DNA of 64,000 nt from G963704535 sp963704535 (GTDB lineage Bacteria > Chloroflexota > Chloroflexia > Chloroflexales > Roseiflexaceae), in contig OY969916.1 of assembly GCA_963704535.1 (NCBI GenBank), positions 4,712,001 to 4,776,000 of the forward strand. The letters run 5' to 3'. The notes below the pieces were generated by a model. It had not been told where the DNA came from. It ran no database searches and was given only the letters and a program-made list of their open reading frames with translations. The translations under genes were made by a program, and so were the position numbers. Shown piece by piece: positions 52,142 to 61,452 of the stretch; within the stretch, counting starts at the first letter, position 1; every line of letters starts with the position of its first letter.

Positions 52142-53563
52142 CTACAACGCAATCTGCTTGCCACGAATACCCGCTGGAGCCGAATGTCCGAGGAGCGTCA
52201 GCAACGTCGGCGCGACATCATAGATTTTGAGGCCCTCAAGCTGCTTGCCGCCGCCTGGATTGCGCGGATCATAGAGAATGAAAATACCATACTGGGCGTG
52301 ATTGGCATCGTCGGGGCCAGTATCATTCTCGAATGTCCAGATCGAGCCCAACCCCAGGCTGCCAACTGAGCGCCAATCCAGGTTGCCGAAGTAGATCACA
52401 AGATCGGGCGGGAAATTATTGACCTCGTGATACACATCTTCCGGGCGGAAGGCCACCGTACCGATATTCCGGCCATCGGGGTCGGTAATGGCGGCGAGTT
52501 TGCCCATAAGCGCAGCCCGCTCCCGCTCGTAATCCTTCTGCTCAATAATGCCATTCGGCTCGCGCCCTTTGACATTCATAAACAGCCGGCCATAGTAACC
52601 ACCCGCACCCCACGCCTTGGTTTTCGACCAATCGATCTCGCACTTCTCCAATGACGAAACCTGCGATGGATACTCTTTGAGCGTTAGATAGCCCTCGCGA
52701 ATCAGCCACTCATTGATGCACAGGCCACCGACCATGGCCTTGCCGCCATGATCCGAAACGACCAGCACGATCGTGTCGTCATCGACAAGCTTGAGGAGAT
52801 CCGCGATCTGGCCATCGATGAACACATAGTAATCGTGGATGGCCTGCTGGAACCGATTGCCCGGCTCATGCTTGGGATGCTGCGGGTCCATGTACTTCCA
52901 GAAAGCATGATGAATGCGATCCACGCCCATATCGACCGTCATGAAATAGTCGTAGCGTTCGCGCTCCAGCATCCGCTTGCAGATCGTGAAGTGCTGCTCG
53001 GCCATGCGGTAGATATCGCGCAAAATCTGGTCCTTATCCTCCGAGCGAAAGTTCGGCACATCGACTAAAAACTCACCATCGATCCAGCCGGCTATCTCGC
53101 CCTTGAGCTCCGGCGGATGGGTGTACTGGCTCTTCGCGCTCGGCGTGAGAAAACAGCTCACCATGTGGCCGTTTACTGGTTGGACCGGGTAGGTCTGGGG
53201 AACTCCGACCGTTGCCACCCGCTTCCCCGCATCGCTGAGCAGATTCCAGATGCGTGGGTGCGTCACCGCCTTGGCATTGGCGATCGACATGCGATCATAG
53301 GAGTAATCGGCGCGATTGCGAAACCCATAGAAGCCAAGCTGGCCAGGATCGCGCCCGCTCATCATGCAGGCCCAAGCGGGCACCGTAATGGCCGGAATAG
53401 TGCTTTCCAGTTTTCCATAGGCCCCCCGCGACATCAGGGAGTTGATCGTCGGCAAGTCAGCCCGCCAGGCATCAAAGAGCAACTCCGGGGCAGCACAATC
53501 GAGCCCTATCACCAGCATTCGACGCGTTGTATCACCATTCGAGCTTGGGGTCATTGCTTCCAT
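52142..53563 (-). CDS. Type I phosphodiesterase/nucleotide pyrophosphatase-like enzyme (copy 2)
   Basis: ATG 53563 is chosen for its spacing from AAGGAG. The core shows MLVIGLDCAAPELLFDAWRA, STIPAITVPAWACMMSGRDP (nucleophile region), TVDMGVDRIHHAFWKYMDPQ and VLVVSDHGGKAM. It is a paralogue of the 49996 protein with the same fold and no signal peptide. The pair flanks cysC. It probably hydrolyses a phosphodiester or acts as a phosphomutase-like enzyme on a sugar or lipid intermediate. The exact reaction is unknown. Confidence 0.88.
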   Translation of the reverse strand: MEAMTPSSNGDTTRRMLVIGLDCAAPELLFDAWRADLPTINSLMSRGAYGKLESTIPAITVPAWACMMSGRDPGQLGFYGFRNRADYSYDRMSIANAKAVTHPRIWNLLSDAGKRVATVGVPQTYPVQPVNGHMVSCFLTPSAKSQYTHPPELKGEIAGWIDGEFLVDVPNFRSEDKDQILRDIYRMAEQHFTICKRMLERERYDYFMTVDMGVDRIHHAFWKYMDPQHPKHEPGNRFQQAIHDYYVFIDGQIADLLKLVDDDTIVLVVSDHGGKAMVGGLCINEWLIREGYLTLKEYPSQVSSLEKCEIDWSKTKAWGAGGYYGRLFMNVKGREPNGIIEQKDYERERAALMGKLAAITDPDGRNIGTVAFRPEDVYHEVNNFPPDLVIYFGNLDWRSVGSLGLGSIWTFENDTGPDDANHAQYGIFILYDPRNPGGGKQLEGLKIYDVAPTLLTLLGHSAPAGIRGKQIAL

Positions 53564-53673
53564 TGCCTTGATCTCCTTCACCAGCAGGCGCTCGATGTGG
53601 GCGCCGCTTGGGCTACGTGTGCTGTCACGGGCTCCCTCACCCGCAACGCTTGCCGAGACGTCTTTCCATCAAA

Positions 53674-53793
53674 GTAAGACAAGGTTCTTGGGAGCTTTAC
53701 AGTTCTGTGAAAAAGGGGGTTTGAGGGGGTAGCCCCCTCAGTCTCCCCCACCCACATTGTAAAGTGGAATGGCGCCTTCCGAAACCTTGTCTA
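53674..53793. repeat. Palindromic intergenic repeat, family A
   Basis: GTAAGACAAGGTTCTTGGGA, GCTTTACAGTTCTG, AAAAAGGGGGTTTGAGGGGG, TAGCCCCCTCA, CCCACATTGTAAAG and GGCGCCTTCCGAAACCTTGT form the fullest copy. The outer arms (AAGACAAGGTTC and GAAACCTTGTCTA) are inverted relative to each other. It lies between the phosphodiesterase and APH-fold kinase genes. Confidence 0.8.
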
Positions 53794-53802
53794 ATCCGCC
53801 AA

Positions 53803-54858
53803 TTAGGCCGACGAAAACAACCGATGGAGCGCGGAGGTATTCCGGCGCTCGATACACAGCCGCAGCAGGTTCACATAGTGACCGCTCTCCAACCGTGCTA
53901 ACGGTAGACGGGTCGCTTCCTTCAATGCCCGGTGGAGCCAGCAGGTGTAGAACAGCGGCTCGATCATCTCCCTAGATAAACCAGTCCGCTCACAATATCG
54001 AGCGACAGAATCAATCAAGAGCGGCCCCAGCGCAGACTCGATCAGGAATTGCTGCTCGAAGCTCTTCAACGAGTTCGTGGTGCCGCTGCTGCGCGATACC
54101 CAGGTACCAAAAGAGCGTAAAAAATAGAACAGGTCCCACAGTGGCATCCCATGCGGCTCGGCGGCCTCCCAATCGAGAAACGCAGCCCGACCAGTGCCCG
54201 TAACCAGCACATTCCACGCGCCCGGATCGCCATGCTGAAACACCAGCGGAAATGCGGCCTTGCTGCTCGCGATCGTCGCGATTTGACTGGTGAGAAAATC
54301 GCGGTGCGCCGGCGCGATCTGATAAATGCGCGTCAACTGCTTAAACAGCGTATCAAGCCCTTCAGCTACTTGGAGCGGGGTGGCGACCCTGGTATCTGCC
54401 GTAGCCTCGCCCAGATTCAGGAGCCAGTCTAGCGCAGAATGGGCATATGGGCAATCGGCGGTTGCCTTTGTTCGCTTGCGGAACGGCGCACCGTCGATCA
54501 CCGTCTCGCCGACGATCGCCAAGCCACCCTGATGGCCGAAGAAAGCCACCTGTGGCAGTGTTTCTCGGTCGCCGATGCCCCGCTCGCGCAACAATGTCAG
54601 TGCGCGATATTCATTCTCCAGGCGCGGGTTGAAGAATGGATCACGGGTTATCTTGACAATATATTCGGGCGTTTCGCTGGCCTGGTTAAAGAGAAAGAAT
54701 AATACTTTCCGAGAACTATATTTACCTTTCGCAGCTAATCCCCAGCGATGTGTATCGATATTCACCCTATCGGCTTGAGCAATTTCCCGCAGATACTGCG
54801 GTGGTGCATCAGCCGGCTGTGCCGTCGATTTCCCGACAAGCACGCCGTAGCGCCGCAT
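53803..54858 (-). CDS. APH-fold small-molecule kinase
   Basis: The 351-residue protein has the protein-kinase-like fold of aminoglycoside and choline kinases. PEYIVKITRDPFFNPRLENE contains the ATP-binding Lys and Glu, FQHGDPGAWNVL the catalytic loop, and AAFLDWEAAEPHGMPLWDLF the metal-binding Asp and downstream helix. It overlaps the methyltransferase-like gene by 50 bases, so both are made together. No resistance function is implied by this context; a sugar, polyol or lipid substrate for polymer decoration is likely. It is the intact counterpart of the broken gene at 45296-46366. Confidence 0.85.
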   Translation of the reverse strand: MRRYGVLVGKSTAQPADAPPQYLREIAQADRVNIDTHRWGLAAKGKYSSRKVLFFLFNQASETPEYIVKITRDPFFNPRLENEYRALTLLRERGIGDRETLPQVAFFGHQGGLAIVGETVIDGAPFRKRTKATADCPYAHSALDWLLNLGEATADTRVATPLQVAEGLDTLFKQLTRIYQIAPAHRDFLTSQIATIASSKAAFPLVFQHGDPGAWNVLVTGTGRAAFLDWEAAEPHGMPLWDLFYFLRSFGTWVSRSSGTTNSLKSFEQQFLIESALGPLLIDSVARYCERTGLSREMIEPLFYTCWLHRALKEATRLPLARLESGHYVNLLRLCIERRNTSALHRLFSSA

Positions 54859-55510
54859 GAAATCGACTAAAGAAGCGATGTTTACTCAAATATCGCTCGG
54901 CGCGCTTGAAGAGATGCAGATTGACCGATGGGCTATACAGCGCATGGCGTAGGAAATAGGTGACAGTATGCCGATCGTGAGCTGGCACCGCAGTGTGCAT
55001 CTCACCACTCAATGGCGTTAGCCAAAACACCTCGGGCCGGCCGAAGTCGGCGCTAACATCGTTGATCGTATTGCCGCCTAACACCTGATCGATCAGGCCG
55101 CTAAACTCGAAATAGATCAAACCCTCTGGTTTCAGCAGTCGCCGCAGTTCCGGCAGCAGCATTGCGTCACGGCGTAACCGCTGCGCGCCATTGTGCCCTG
55201 CGATCAACACAAGATCAACACTTCGATCGGAAAGCGCGACATTCTCATCAGCGCCGACCAGGCGGATATGCTCCATCGTATGCCGTTGCGTGACCTTGCC
55301 GATCCCTTTAGACTGCTGTGGGCTCGCCCAGATCACGACATCTTTACTGATACGCGACAGGGTCATGAGCGTCGCGGATGTTGGAGCTCCAATACAAACG
55401 ATTCGTTCTACCTCAAGGCTAGGCAGCAGAAATGACCAGTTGGCACCGGACACCTCACCTTTCAGATTAGTGCCGGGAGTATATGTTGTTGCTAGTGTCG
55501 TATCGAGCAT
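54809..55510 (-). CDS. Class I SAM-dependent methyltransferase-like protein
   Basis: WSFLLPSLEVERIVCIGAPT gives the first strand and a glycine-poor nucleotide loop. RLVGADENVALSDRSVDLVL and LLPELRRLLKPEGLIYFEFS match methyltransferase motifs II to V. The glycine loop (CIGAPTSA) is atypical, so SAM binding is plausible but not certain. It overlaps the APH-fold kinase gene. It is related to the protein at 46451-47050, also beside an APH-fold kinase. A methylated or phosphorylated terminal sugar is a reasonable guess. Confidence 0.75.
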   Translation of the reverse strand: MLDTTLATTYTPGTNLKGEVSGANWSFLLPSLEVERIVCIGAPTSATLMTLSRISKDVVIWASPQQSKGIGKVTQRHTMEHIRLVGADENVALSDRSVDLVLIAGHNGAQRLRRDAMLLPELRRLLKPEGLIYFEFSGLIDQVLGGNTINDVSADFGRPEVFWLTPLSGEMHTAVPAHDRHTVTYFLRHALYSPSVNLHLFKRAERYLSKHRFFSRFHAALRRACREIDGTAG

Positions 55511-55525
55511 CAGGTCGCTATCTTT

Positions 55526-57121
55526 CTATTCACCGAAGAGGCGCCGCACCAGCGGAAACCGTAGGAGTTCAGGAAATGTCTGGTTGACTTTAAGCGCCTT
55601 ACGATTGACCATCAGGACAAAGAGGGACACCAGCATCGCAAGCACCAGACTGAGCGCAAAATGCGTGTAGCTGCCCGGCTGGACAACCAAGCCAACGACC
55701 GCCTGCATTGCCAGTAATCCTAGAGCACTCAGCGCAATGATGATATAGATCTTTAAGTGACTCCACTCGAACAGACTAATACCAGTGCCAAACGCCAGGC
55801 CGGCTTGCTTGAAGATATTGTGCGCGATCATGGTGGTACAGGTACCAATTGCCGCGCCCAAAGCGCCGTAGCGTGGAATGAGCAACAAATTGATGCCAAC
55901 GTTAACCAGCGCCGCCAGGATATTCACGACGACGATATAGCGCAGCTTTCCAAACACCTTCAGAGTCAGGCCATTGAAGCCAAGTGCAGCGTTGAAGTAA
56001 TACCCCAGCGAGAGGAGCGCAAGAATGACTTCCGAATCCGCGTAGGTTTCGCCATAAAGTATGATCGTGAGCGGCTGCGCGAGCGAGAACGTCAATATGA
56101 AAATCGGGAAGGAGATAATCGCCATCCATATTGCGGTCTGCCAATACAGATTGTTAAGCCCATCGCGATCATTACGTGCAAACAGGCGTGCCGCCAGCGG
56201 CGTGAAAAGCAACGTAAAGCTTGAGATTACCAGTTGATTCAATCCGGCTGCCGGCTGAACTGCCCGAAAAGCTGCGACCTCAGTCGTGCCGCGAAAGTGC
56301 TCCAGCAAGATCGCGTCCGACGAGTTCATGAGCACATACACCAGGTCGGAGGTGAGCAACGGGATCGTGAACGTGAAAATGTCACGTGCCGGTATCTGCA
56401 TACTCTGCCAGTTGAAGTGCTGAAATAACCCTTGATTTTGCAGCACGCGCACTAGAATTACGGTATACAGTACCACTCCTAGCGCGCCGGCGGCCAGATA
56501 CCCTCCAGCGAGGAAGAACACTCCACTTTGGCTGAAAATCAGTAGCAGCACCACAAGCAGCTTCAGGCCAGGAGCAAGAACATGTTTGCGAAAGAAAATC
56601 GAGCGTGGGCTGGCGAAGATGGCAAACATGCCCATAAGTAAACCGTCGAGCGCCTGTACAGGGGAAAGGCCAATCATGATTAGCAGCAGCCCGACTGCAA
56701 GCTGATCGTTAATTAATGTTTGAGCAATCCACTGCTGAAATCCAAAGACAAACAGGATCATGGCGACGCTCAGTGCCAGGATCGTGCCTACCACCAGGAA
56801 GATTGTTCCAAACAGCTTGTTGTAATCGCGATGCTCGTGGTAGATCGGTATAAACCGAGTGATTGCGCGGTCTAAACCCAGAGTCGCGATTGTTTCGCCC
56901 ATAGCGACGAGCGACAGCACGTAGGTAAACGCGCCAAATGTGGACTTCGTCGGGTCGAGCTGTGTGAGATAGCGAACTATTAACACTTGAACGGCGAAAT
57001 TGATCGCCATTGAAAGTGCTCGACCGACCAGGAGCAAACTGGAACCACGGATCTGGCGCTTGGTCGCGCCATGTTTAATGCTCGATACCGCATCGATCGG
57101 TGGGGTAGTAGCCGATTCCAT
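55526..57121 (-). CDS. Wzx-type polysaccharide flippase
   Basis: The 531-residue protein has about 14 hydrophobic segments over its whole length and belongs to the MOP/polysaccharide transport superfamily. Family marks include RGSSLLLVGRALSMAINFAV at the start and FTIPLLTSDLVYVLMNSSDA mid-protein. It flips undecaprenyl-linked repeat units across the inner membrane. It follows the Wzy-type gene and precedes the methyltransferase-like gene by 15 bases, consistent with one transcription unit. Confidence 0.9.
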   Translation of the reverse strand: MESATTPPIDAVSSIKHGATKRQIRGSSLLLVGRALSMAINFAVQVLIVRYLTQLDPTKSTFGAFTYVLSLVAMGETIATLGLDRAITRFIPIYHEHRDYNKLFGTIFLVVGTILALSVAMILFVFGFQQWIAQTLINDQLAVGLLLIMIGLSPVQALDGLLMGMFAIFASPRSIFFRKHVLAPGLKLLVVLLLIFSQSGVFFLAGGYLAAGALGVVLYTVILVRVLQNQGLFQHFNWQSMQIPARDIFTFTIPLLTSDLVYVLMNSSDAILLEHFRGTTEVAAFRAVQPAAGLNQLVISSFTLLFTPLAARLFARNDRDGLNNLYWQTAIWMAIISFPIFILTFSLAQPLTIILYGETYADSEVILALLSLGYYFNAALGFNGLTLKVFGKLRYIVVVNILAALVNVGINLLLIPRYGALGAAIGTCTTMIAHNIFKQAGLAFGTGISLFEWSHLKIYIIIALSALGLLAMQAVVGLVVQPGSYTHFALSLVLAMLVSLFVLMVNRKALKVNQTFPELLRFPLVRRLFGE

Positions 57122-57177
57122 CTATGTCATTCCTATGTTATCAGGACTTTACAATGAGTTCCTATAGCATTCCTATC

Positions 57178-57233
57178 AGGGTTGTAAGGTTGGAAGGGGT
57201 TTTATGGGGGCTTCCCCCACACCCCTTTTACAG
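57178..57233. repeat. G-rich hairpin repeat between wzy- and wzx-type genes
   Basis: GGAAGGGGTTTTATGGGGGC pairs imperfectly with CCCCCACACCCCTTTTAC. It resembles the cores of the other repeats, but its arms are distinct. It overlaps the last bases of the Wzy-type gene. Confidence 0.5.
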
Positions 57234-58790
57234 CTCATTTAGGACGCTATATCGACCTTGGGCAATCGCCTTTGCGGGAGCTGTCTCTAGAGCATGAGAA
57301 GTTGACTCGCTCGGCGTGGTGATCGGCGCCTGATTCATGGTGATATAGGTAACAGCATCGGCCAGCGCCAGCATCAGCCAGAAATAGCGAATGTAGGCAA
57401 AGTGCAAGAAAATACCTGTTAGTAAGTACGCGACAATGGCTAGGAGAAAACCCGTCGCTATAAAGGACAGCTCAGGCTGGCTCTGCATCAATTGGCGGCG
57501 TGTCTTCGCCAGTCCACGCAACGTTGTCACCACCAGAGCTAGGAAACAGCCAATGCCGAGACTACCATTTTCGGCAGCCATACCGAGATACAGGTTATGC
57601 GCCTGACGGTCCGCTGCCTGCACGCGCAACCCGACGATCTCAGCATAATCCTGATAGTAGTATCGAAACACGCCTGGGCCAACTCCAATCAGCGGGTGAT
57701 CGACAAATACCAGCAAAGCAGCCAGACCCTCTGTGACTCGACTACGAATAGAGCCATCGGCACTGGCTCCTCGCTCTTCAGTTGTTAGGCTTGAGACCGA
57801 TTCGATCGTCACCAACCGTGTACGATATTCAGGCACAACCTCTAACAGCACGATCACTCCCAGGATGAGCAATCCGACCTGCCAAGGTTTGATATAACGC
57901 ATGAACATCATGATCACAAGCACCATGACAAATCCGACAGCGGCGCCACGTGAGAATGTCAAAGCAACGCCAAGGGCAATCAAACCAGTGATAGCTACCG
58001 CCAAGAGACGCAACAGAGTTGAACGCTCACCTAAGAAGCGGAATAGCGCAAGTGGCACAAGCATCAGCATAATCTGTGCATAGCGGTTCTGATCGCCAAG
58101 CGGGCCGGCCAAGCGGCGCTGATCGACCTCGCCATTGATGGTCTCTGCCCCGGTGTGAAAGGCGGTATTACTGATCTGCGCGAAGCCGAGGTAATTGTTC
58201 TTGTACGTCTGAGTTACATCCTGGTAGAACGATAGACCACCGAGTATGGCGCCGATAATAATCAAAAGCCAGGTTACGCGACGCAACATCACCGGTGTTC
58301 GGATGACATTCGTAATCAGAAAGTAGAGTCCGATGCCCTCGACGAGGAAACTGGTCAGCGCTGTGATGGCGGCACCGGTGTACTCCGCGAATACCGTCCC
58401 AACCACATGGATCACCAGAAAAAGGAAGATTAATGGTAAAGTCGGAGTGATGATCAATTTTTGGCGCCGAAAGACCAGGTAACTCGCAAGCGGGATCATG
58501 AGCAGCACGGGAGTCGATGCGCCGATGAACTCGGGCACTCCGTGATAACGAACCGCAACAACCGCCGCATTCGAGTAAAGAATGGCGATGACGATCAGAG
58601 TAGAAACTTCCGGCCAGGCCAGGATCGCGATCGTTAAAATCGCCACTATCACAATACCAAGCGCATAGATTGGCTGGTTTGCCGCGATCAAGCCCAGAGC
58701 TAGGGCAGCGCCTAGCACACCTATCAGTAACATCAGCCGCCGCCCTTGCAGCAGAGGATGTTGTTCTTGCCATTGCTGTAAAGAAATCAT
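57228..58790 (-). CDS. O-antigen polymerase/ligase (Wzy/WaaL-like)
   Basis: A polytopic protein of 520 residues with about 12 membrane helices and a large periplasmic loop. The family region is RVTEGLAALLVFVDHPLIGV followed by GPGVFRYYYQDYAE, then AHNLYLGMAAENGSLGIGCF with the conserved HNxYL. It polymerises or ligates lipid-linked repeat units outside the membrane. Its start overlaps the GT2 gene stop (ATGA). Confidence 0.92.
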   Translation of the reverse strand: MISLQQWQEQHPLLQGRRLMLLIGVLGAALALGLIAANQPIYALGIVIVAILTIAILAWPEVSTLIVIAILYSNAAVVAVRYHGVPEFIGASTPVLLMIPLASYLVFRRQKLIITPTLPLIFLFLVIHVVGTVFAEYTGAAITALTSFLVEGIGLYFLITNVIRTPVMLRRVTWLLIIIGAILGGLSFYQDVTQTYKNNYLGFAQISNTAFHTGAETINGEVDQRRLAGPLGDQNRYAQIMLMLVPLALFRFLGERSTLLRLLAVAITGLIALGVALTFSRGAAVGFVMVLVIMMFMRYIKPWQVGLLILGVIVLLEVVPEYRTRLVTIESVSSLTTEERGASADGSIRSRVTEGLAALLVFVDHPLIGVGPGVFRYYYQDYAEIVGLRVQAADRQAHNLYLGMAAENGSLGIGCFLALVVTTLRGLAKTRRQLMQSQPELSFIATGFLLAIVAYLLTGIFLHFAYIRYFWLMLALADAVTYITMNQAPITTPSESTSHALETAPAKAIAQGRYSVLNEL

Positions 58791-59959
58791 GCTGGTCTCC
58801 TCTCCACATCATCAGCTTGACGCTGAGGTTCCCAGAAATCGATGCGATGCCCGCGTATCATATTCCAGGTTGCTACTAACGAAGCCATGTTAACCATAGA
58901 GAAAAAGAACGGGATCGTACATAGCTTCGAGCGCCCAAGCCGTGTCTGACCTAATAAACCCCCCAGAACGCCACAACCGTAGAAAGCCACCTGTAAGAGG
59001 GTCATCACTTGATAGAAAGCACCACGCCGCCAAAGTAGCGGACTGACAGCAAACAGAAGTAGCAAGGGCAAGGCGACTAAACGACGCAAAACTTTATGCG
59101 AGAAAAGCTGAATTGCATAGAAGCCGTAACGAAACGGGTTCAGTAATTCGCGCATGACGAAGACACCGCGCAATCCACGCGTAATCACGCGCACTTTGCG
59201 ACCGAACTCGACGCCACTCGACTTTGCTACAGGCTCATATGCGACCGCATCGGGCGCAAAGACCAGACGATAGCCCTGAGCAATAATACTAGTCGACGTC
59301 ACAAAATCATCAGTTACGCCTGGTGGTACCGGGCGGAACAATGAACGACGGATCGCATAGATAGCACCTGTTGCAGAGATCGCGTTTCCAGCCTGGCTCT
59401 GAGACTGCTTGAGCTTGCGGTCAAAGTTCCAGTAGCTATGTTCGCCATCACTACTGGCGCCGCCGTGACTCTTCGAGATGTAGCACTGATTCCCTGCGAC
59501 GCCACCAACCTCCGCATCAGCGAAGGGGCGCACCAGAGCGCGAATAGCATCAGGTGCATACATGCTGTTGGCGTCGGAGAAAACCAGAATATCGCCAGTA
59601 GAAGCTGCTACCGCAGCATTAAGCGCCGGAGCTTTGCCTTGTCGTGGCAACGACAGCACCTTGACATCCTGATCGGCGTAACTTCGCACGATCATATCTG
59701 TGCCGTCATTTGACCCATCTGAGGCAACCACCACTTCTAATGAACTCCGTGGGTAATCCAGCGACAGAATATTGTCGATCTTGGCGCCGATGCTGCGAAC
59801 CTCGTTATGTGCAGCAATAATCATGCTCACACTGGGGGTGATATCGGCGAACTTGTAAGGCCGGCGAAACAGACGCCCGCGGAGATACACCAGTATGGGG
59901 AAAACCGCATAGGTATAGACAATCAGCGCAACGGAACTCCAAAACGTAACGAGCCTCAT
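58787..59959 (-). CDS. Membrane-associated GT2 glycosyltransferase
   Basis: An N-terminal membrane helix precedes a GT-A domain (SVSMIIAAHNEVRSIGAKID) with DGSNDGT, the DxD-like FSDANSMY and a downstream DDFVTS. Three or four C-terminal membrane helices follow. This layout fits processive or polymer-elongating GT2 enzymes. It overlaps both neighbours by four bases (ATGA), forming a tightly coupled trio with the Wzy-type and GT4 genes. Sugar donor unknown. Confidence 0.92.
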   Translation of the reverse strand: MRLVTFWSSVALIVYTYAVFPILVYLRGRLFRRPYKFADITPSVSMIIAAHNEVRSIGAKIDNILSLDYPRSSLEVVVASDGSNDGTDMIVRSYADQDVKVLSLPRQGKAPALNAAVAASTGDILVFSDANSMYAPDAIRALVRPFADAEVGGVAGNQCYISKSHGGASSDGEHSYWNFDRKLKQSQSQAGNAISATGAIYAIRRSLFRPVPPGVTDDFVTSTSIIAQGYRLVFAPDAVAYEPVAKSSGVEFGRKVRVITRGLRGVFVMRELLNPFRYGFYAIQLFSHKVLRRLVALPLLLLFAVSPLLWRRGAFYQVMTLLQVAFYGCGVLGGLLGQTRLGRSKLCTIPFFFSMVNMASLVATWNMIRGHRIDFWEPQRQADDVERRPA

Positions 59960-61245
59960 GCCTGTGCCTCCATGCCAAAATGTCGCGCGAGCGTCGCCGT
60001 GTTGGTAACCAGATCAAACTCTCGCACAACCTTCTCTCTACCTGCGTGGCCGAGACGTTGGCGCAATTCAGAATCGCCGTGCAGGCGCTCCAGGGCCTCT
60101 GCCAGTGCCGGTGCGTCACGTGGTGGCACCAGGAGGCCACTCCGCTCATGCTCGACCAGCTCCGGGATACCGGAGATGCCACTGGCAACAACCGGCACGC
60201 CGCTCCCCATCGCCTCCATTAATACAACAGGAATCCCCTCGCGCTTACCACCCTTCGTCGGCACGCTTGGCGTCACCACAACATCAGCCTGTGATAAAAG
60301 CTCGGCGATCTGCTCCCGTGTTCGGCGGCCAAGCAGGTGAACACAGTCACTCAGCTTCGCCTTCGCGATTTGCTCGGCTAGCGCCTCATGATCCGGCCCA
60401 TCCCCAACCAGATTGCAGACAACATTGATGCCTTTTTCACGCAGGAGCCGGCATGCCTCAACCAGGAACGTCTGGCCTTTCACTTCATGGAGCGTCCCGG
60501 TACACAGCAGCGTGAAGGGATGAGCCGATGCTTGGCTACGGACGGGCTGGAACACCTGCGTGTCGACGCCGCAGTGAATGACGACGATCTTATCACCGAC
60601 GTGCTCACCGCACTCCTGGATGATAAGCTCTCTGTTATAGTTCGAGATTGTCACGACAAAAGCGGCTCCCTCAACTTTTTCACGCAGCATGTGGCGATCG
60701 ACATGTAAATCTGAGCCATGAGCTGTAAAGCTGTAGGGAATATCTGACAGCCGGTGGATGATAAATGCCGCTGCCGCAGGGTGGTTCGCGAAGTGCGCAT
60801 GAACATGCTGTACGGCATCAGATGCCATCAACTCGGCGAAGTAGACACTCTTTGGAAAGATGCCTAGTCCCCCGACAAAGAAATTCAAGCTGCCCCATGT
60901 TCCACGTAGTAAAGCCCCCAGCGTACCGAAGTAGGCCCGCGGTTTTCGACGCAGATAACGCAGATGAGCCACAAGGATACGCCACGAGATAAAAGGCTGA
61001 AAATGCGCACGCTCCACCAAAGGTTTAGCCTCCGGGTGCATGACCGATGTATGCTCACGCAGAAGCGGATACAGTTCTACTTGAACCCCCATTTGCTCCA
61101 GAGCTAACATCTCATAGAGAATGAAGGTTTCAGTGAGCTTCGGAAAGCGTGACATTATATAGGCGACCTTCGCTTGCGATGTAGGTCGCTTATGCCGGCC
61201 ATTCTGCTGTGCTGGCGTATCGAGTATGTGTTTTGTCGTTACCAT
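59956..61245 (-). CDS. GT4-type glycosyltransferase
   Basis: The 429-residue GT-B enzyme has an N-terminal acceptor domain with KVAYIMSRFPKLTETFILYE and a C-terminal donor domain with VIHCGVDTQVFQPV, FTLLCTGTLHEVKGQTFLVE and the donor site EGIPVVLMEAMGSGVPVVAS. It resembles colanic-acid-type transferases (WcaL/AmsK group) in the SRFPKLTETF opening. It precedes the GT2 gene with a four-base overlap. Confidence 0.92.
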   Translation of the reverse strand: MVTTKHILDTPAQQNGRHKRPTSQAKVAYIMSRFPKLTETFILYEMLALEQMGVQVELYPLLREHTSVMHPEAKPLVERAHFQPFISWRILVAHLRYLRRKPRAYFGTLGALLRGTWGSLNFFVGGLGIFPKSVYFAELMASDAVQHVHAHFANHPAAAAFIIHRLSDIPYSFTAHGSDLHVDRHMLREKVEGAAFVVTISNYNRELIIQECGEHVGDKIVVIHCGVDTQVFQPVRSQASAHPFTLLCTGTLHEVKGQTFLVEACRLLREKGINVVCNLVGDGPDHEALAEQIAKAKLSDCVHLLGRRTREQIAELLSQADVVVTPSVPTKGGKREGIPVVLMEAMGSGVPVVASGISGIPELVEHERSGLLVPPRDAPALAEALERLHGDSELRQRLGHAGREKVVREFDLVTNTATLARHFGMEAQA

Positions 61246-61452
61246 TGGTGCCTCATAACATAGCCATCATACTTGAGAGGAATATGACGTAGAGTAATCC
61301 TCTTGATGAAAAGTTTGTCATTTAACCGCATATTCCCGTAAACTGCACTATCGATGTATCCGTGATCATGACAACGCTGCCGGATGTCGTCACACACGTC
61401 ACCCGGCAGCGCCACGCCTGGGCTCTTATAAACTGTTTGAAAAGGGGGAGTT

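Noticed and set aside
53803..54858. APH-fold kinase as an aminoglycoside resistance gene
   Set aside because: The context is an exopolysaccharide cluster, and the sequence shows only the general fold motifs, not a specific resistance family.
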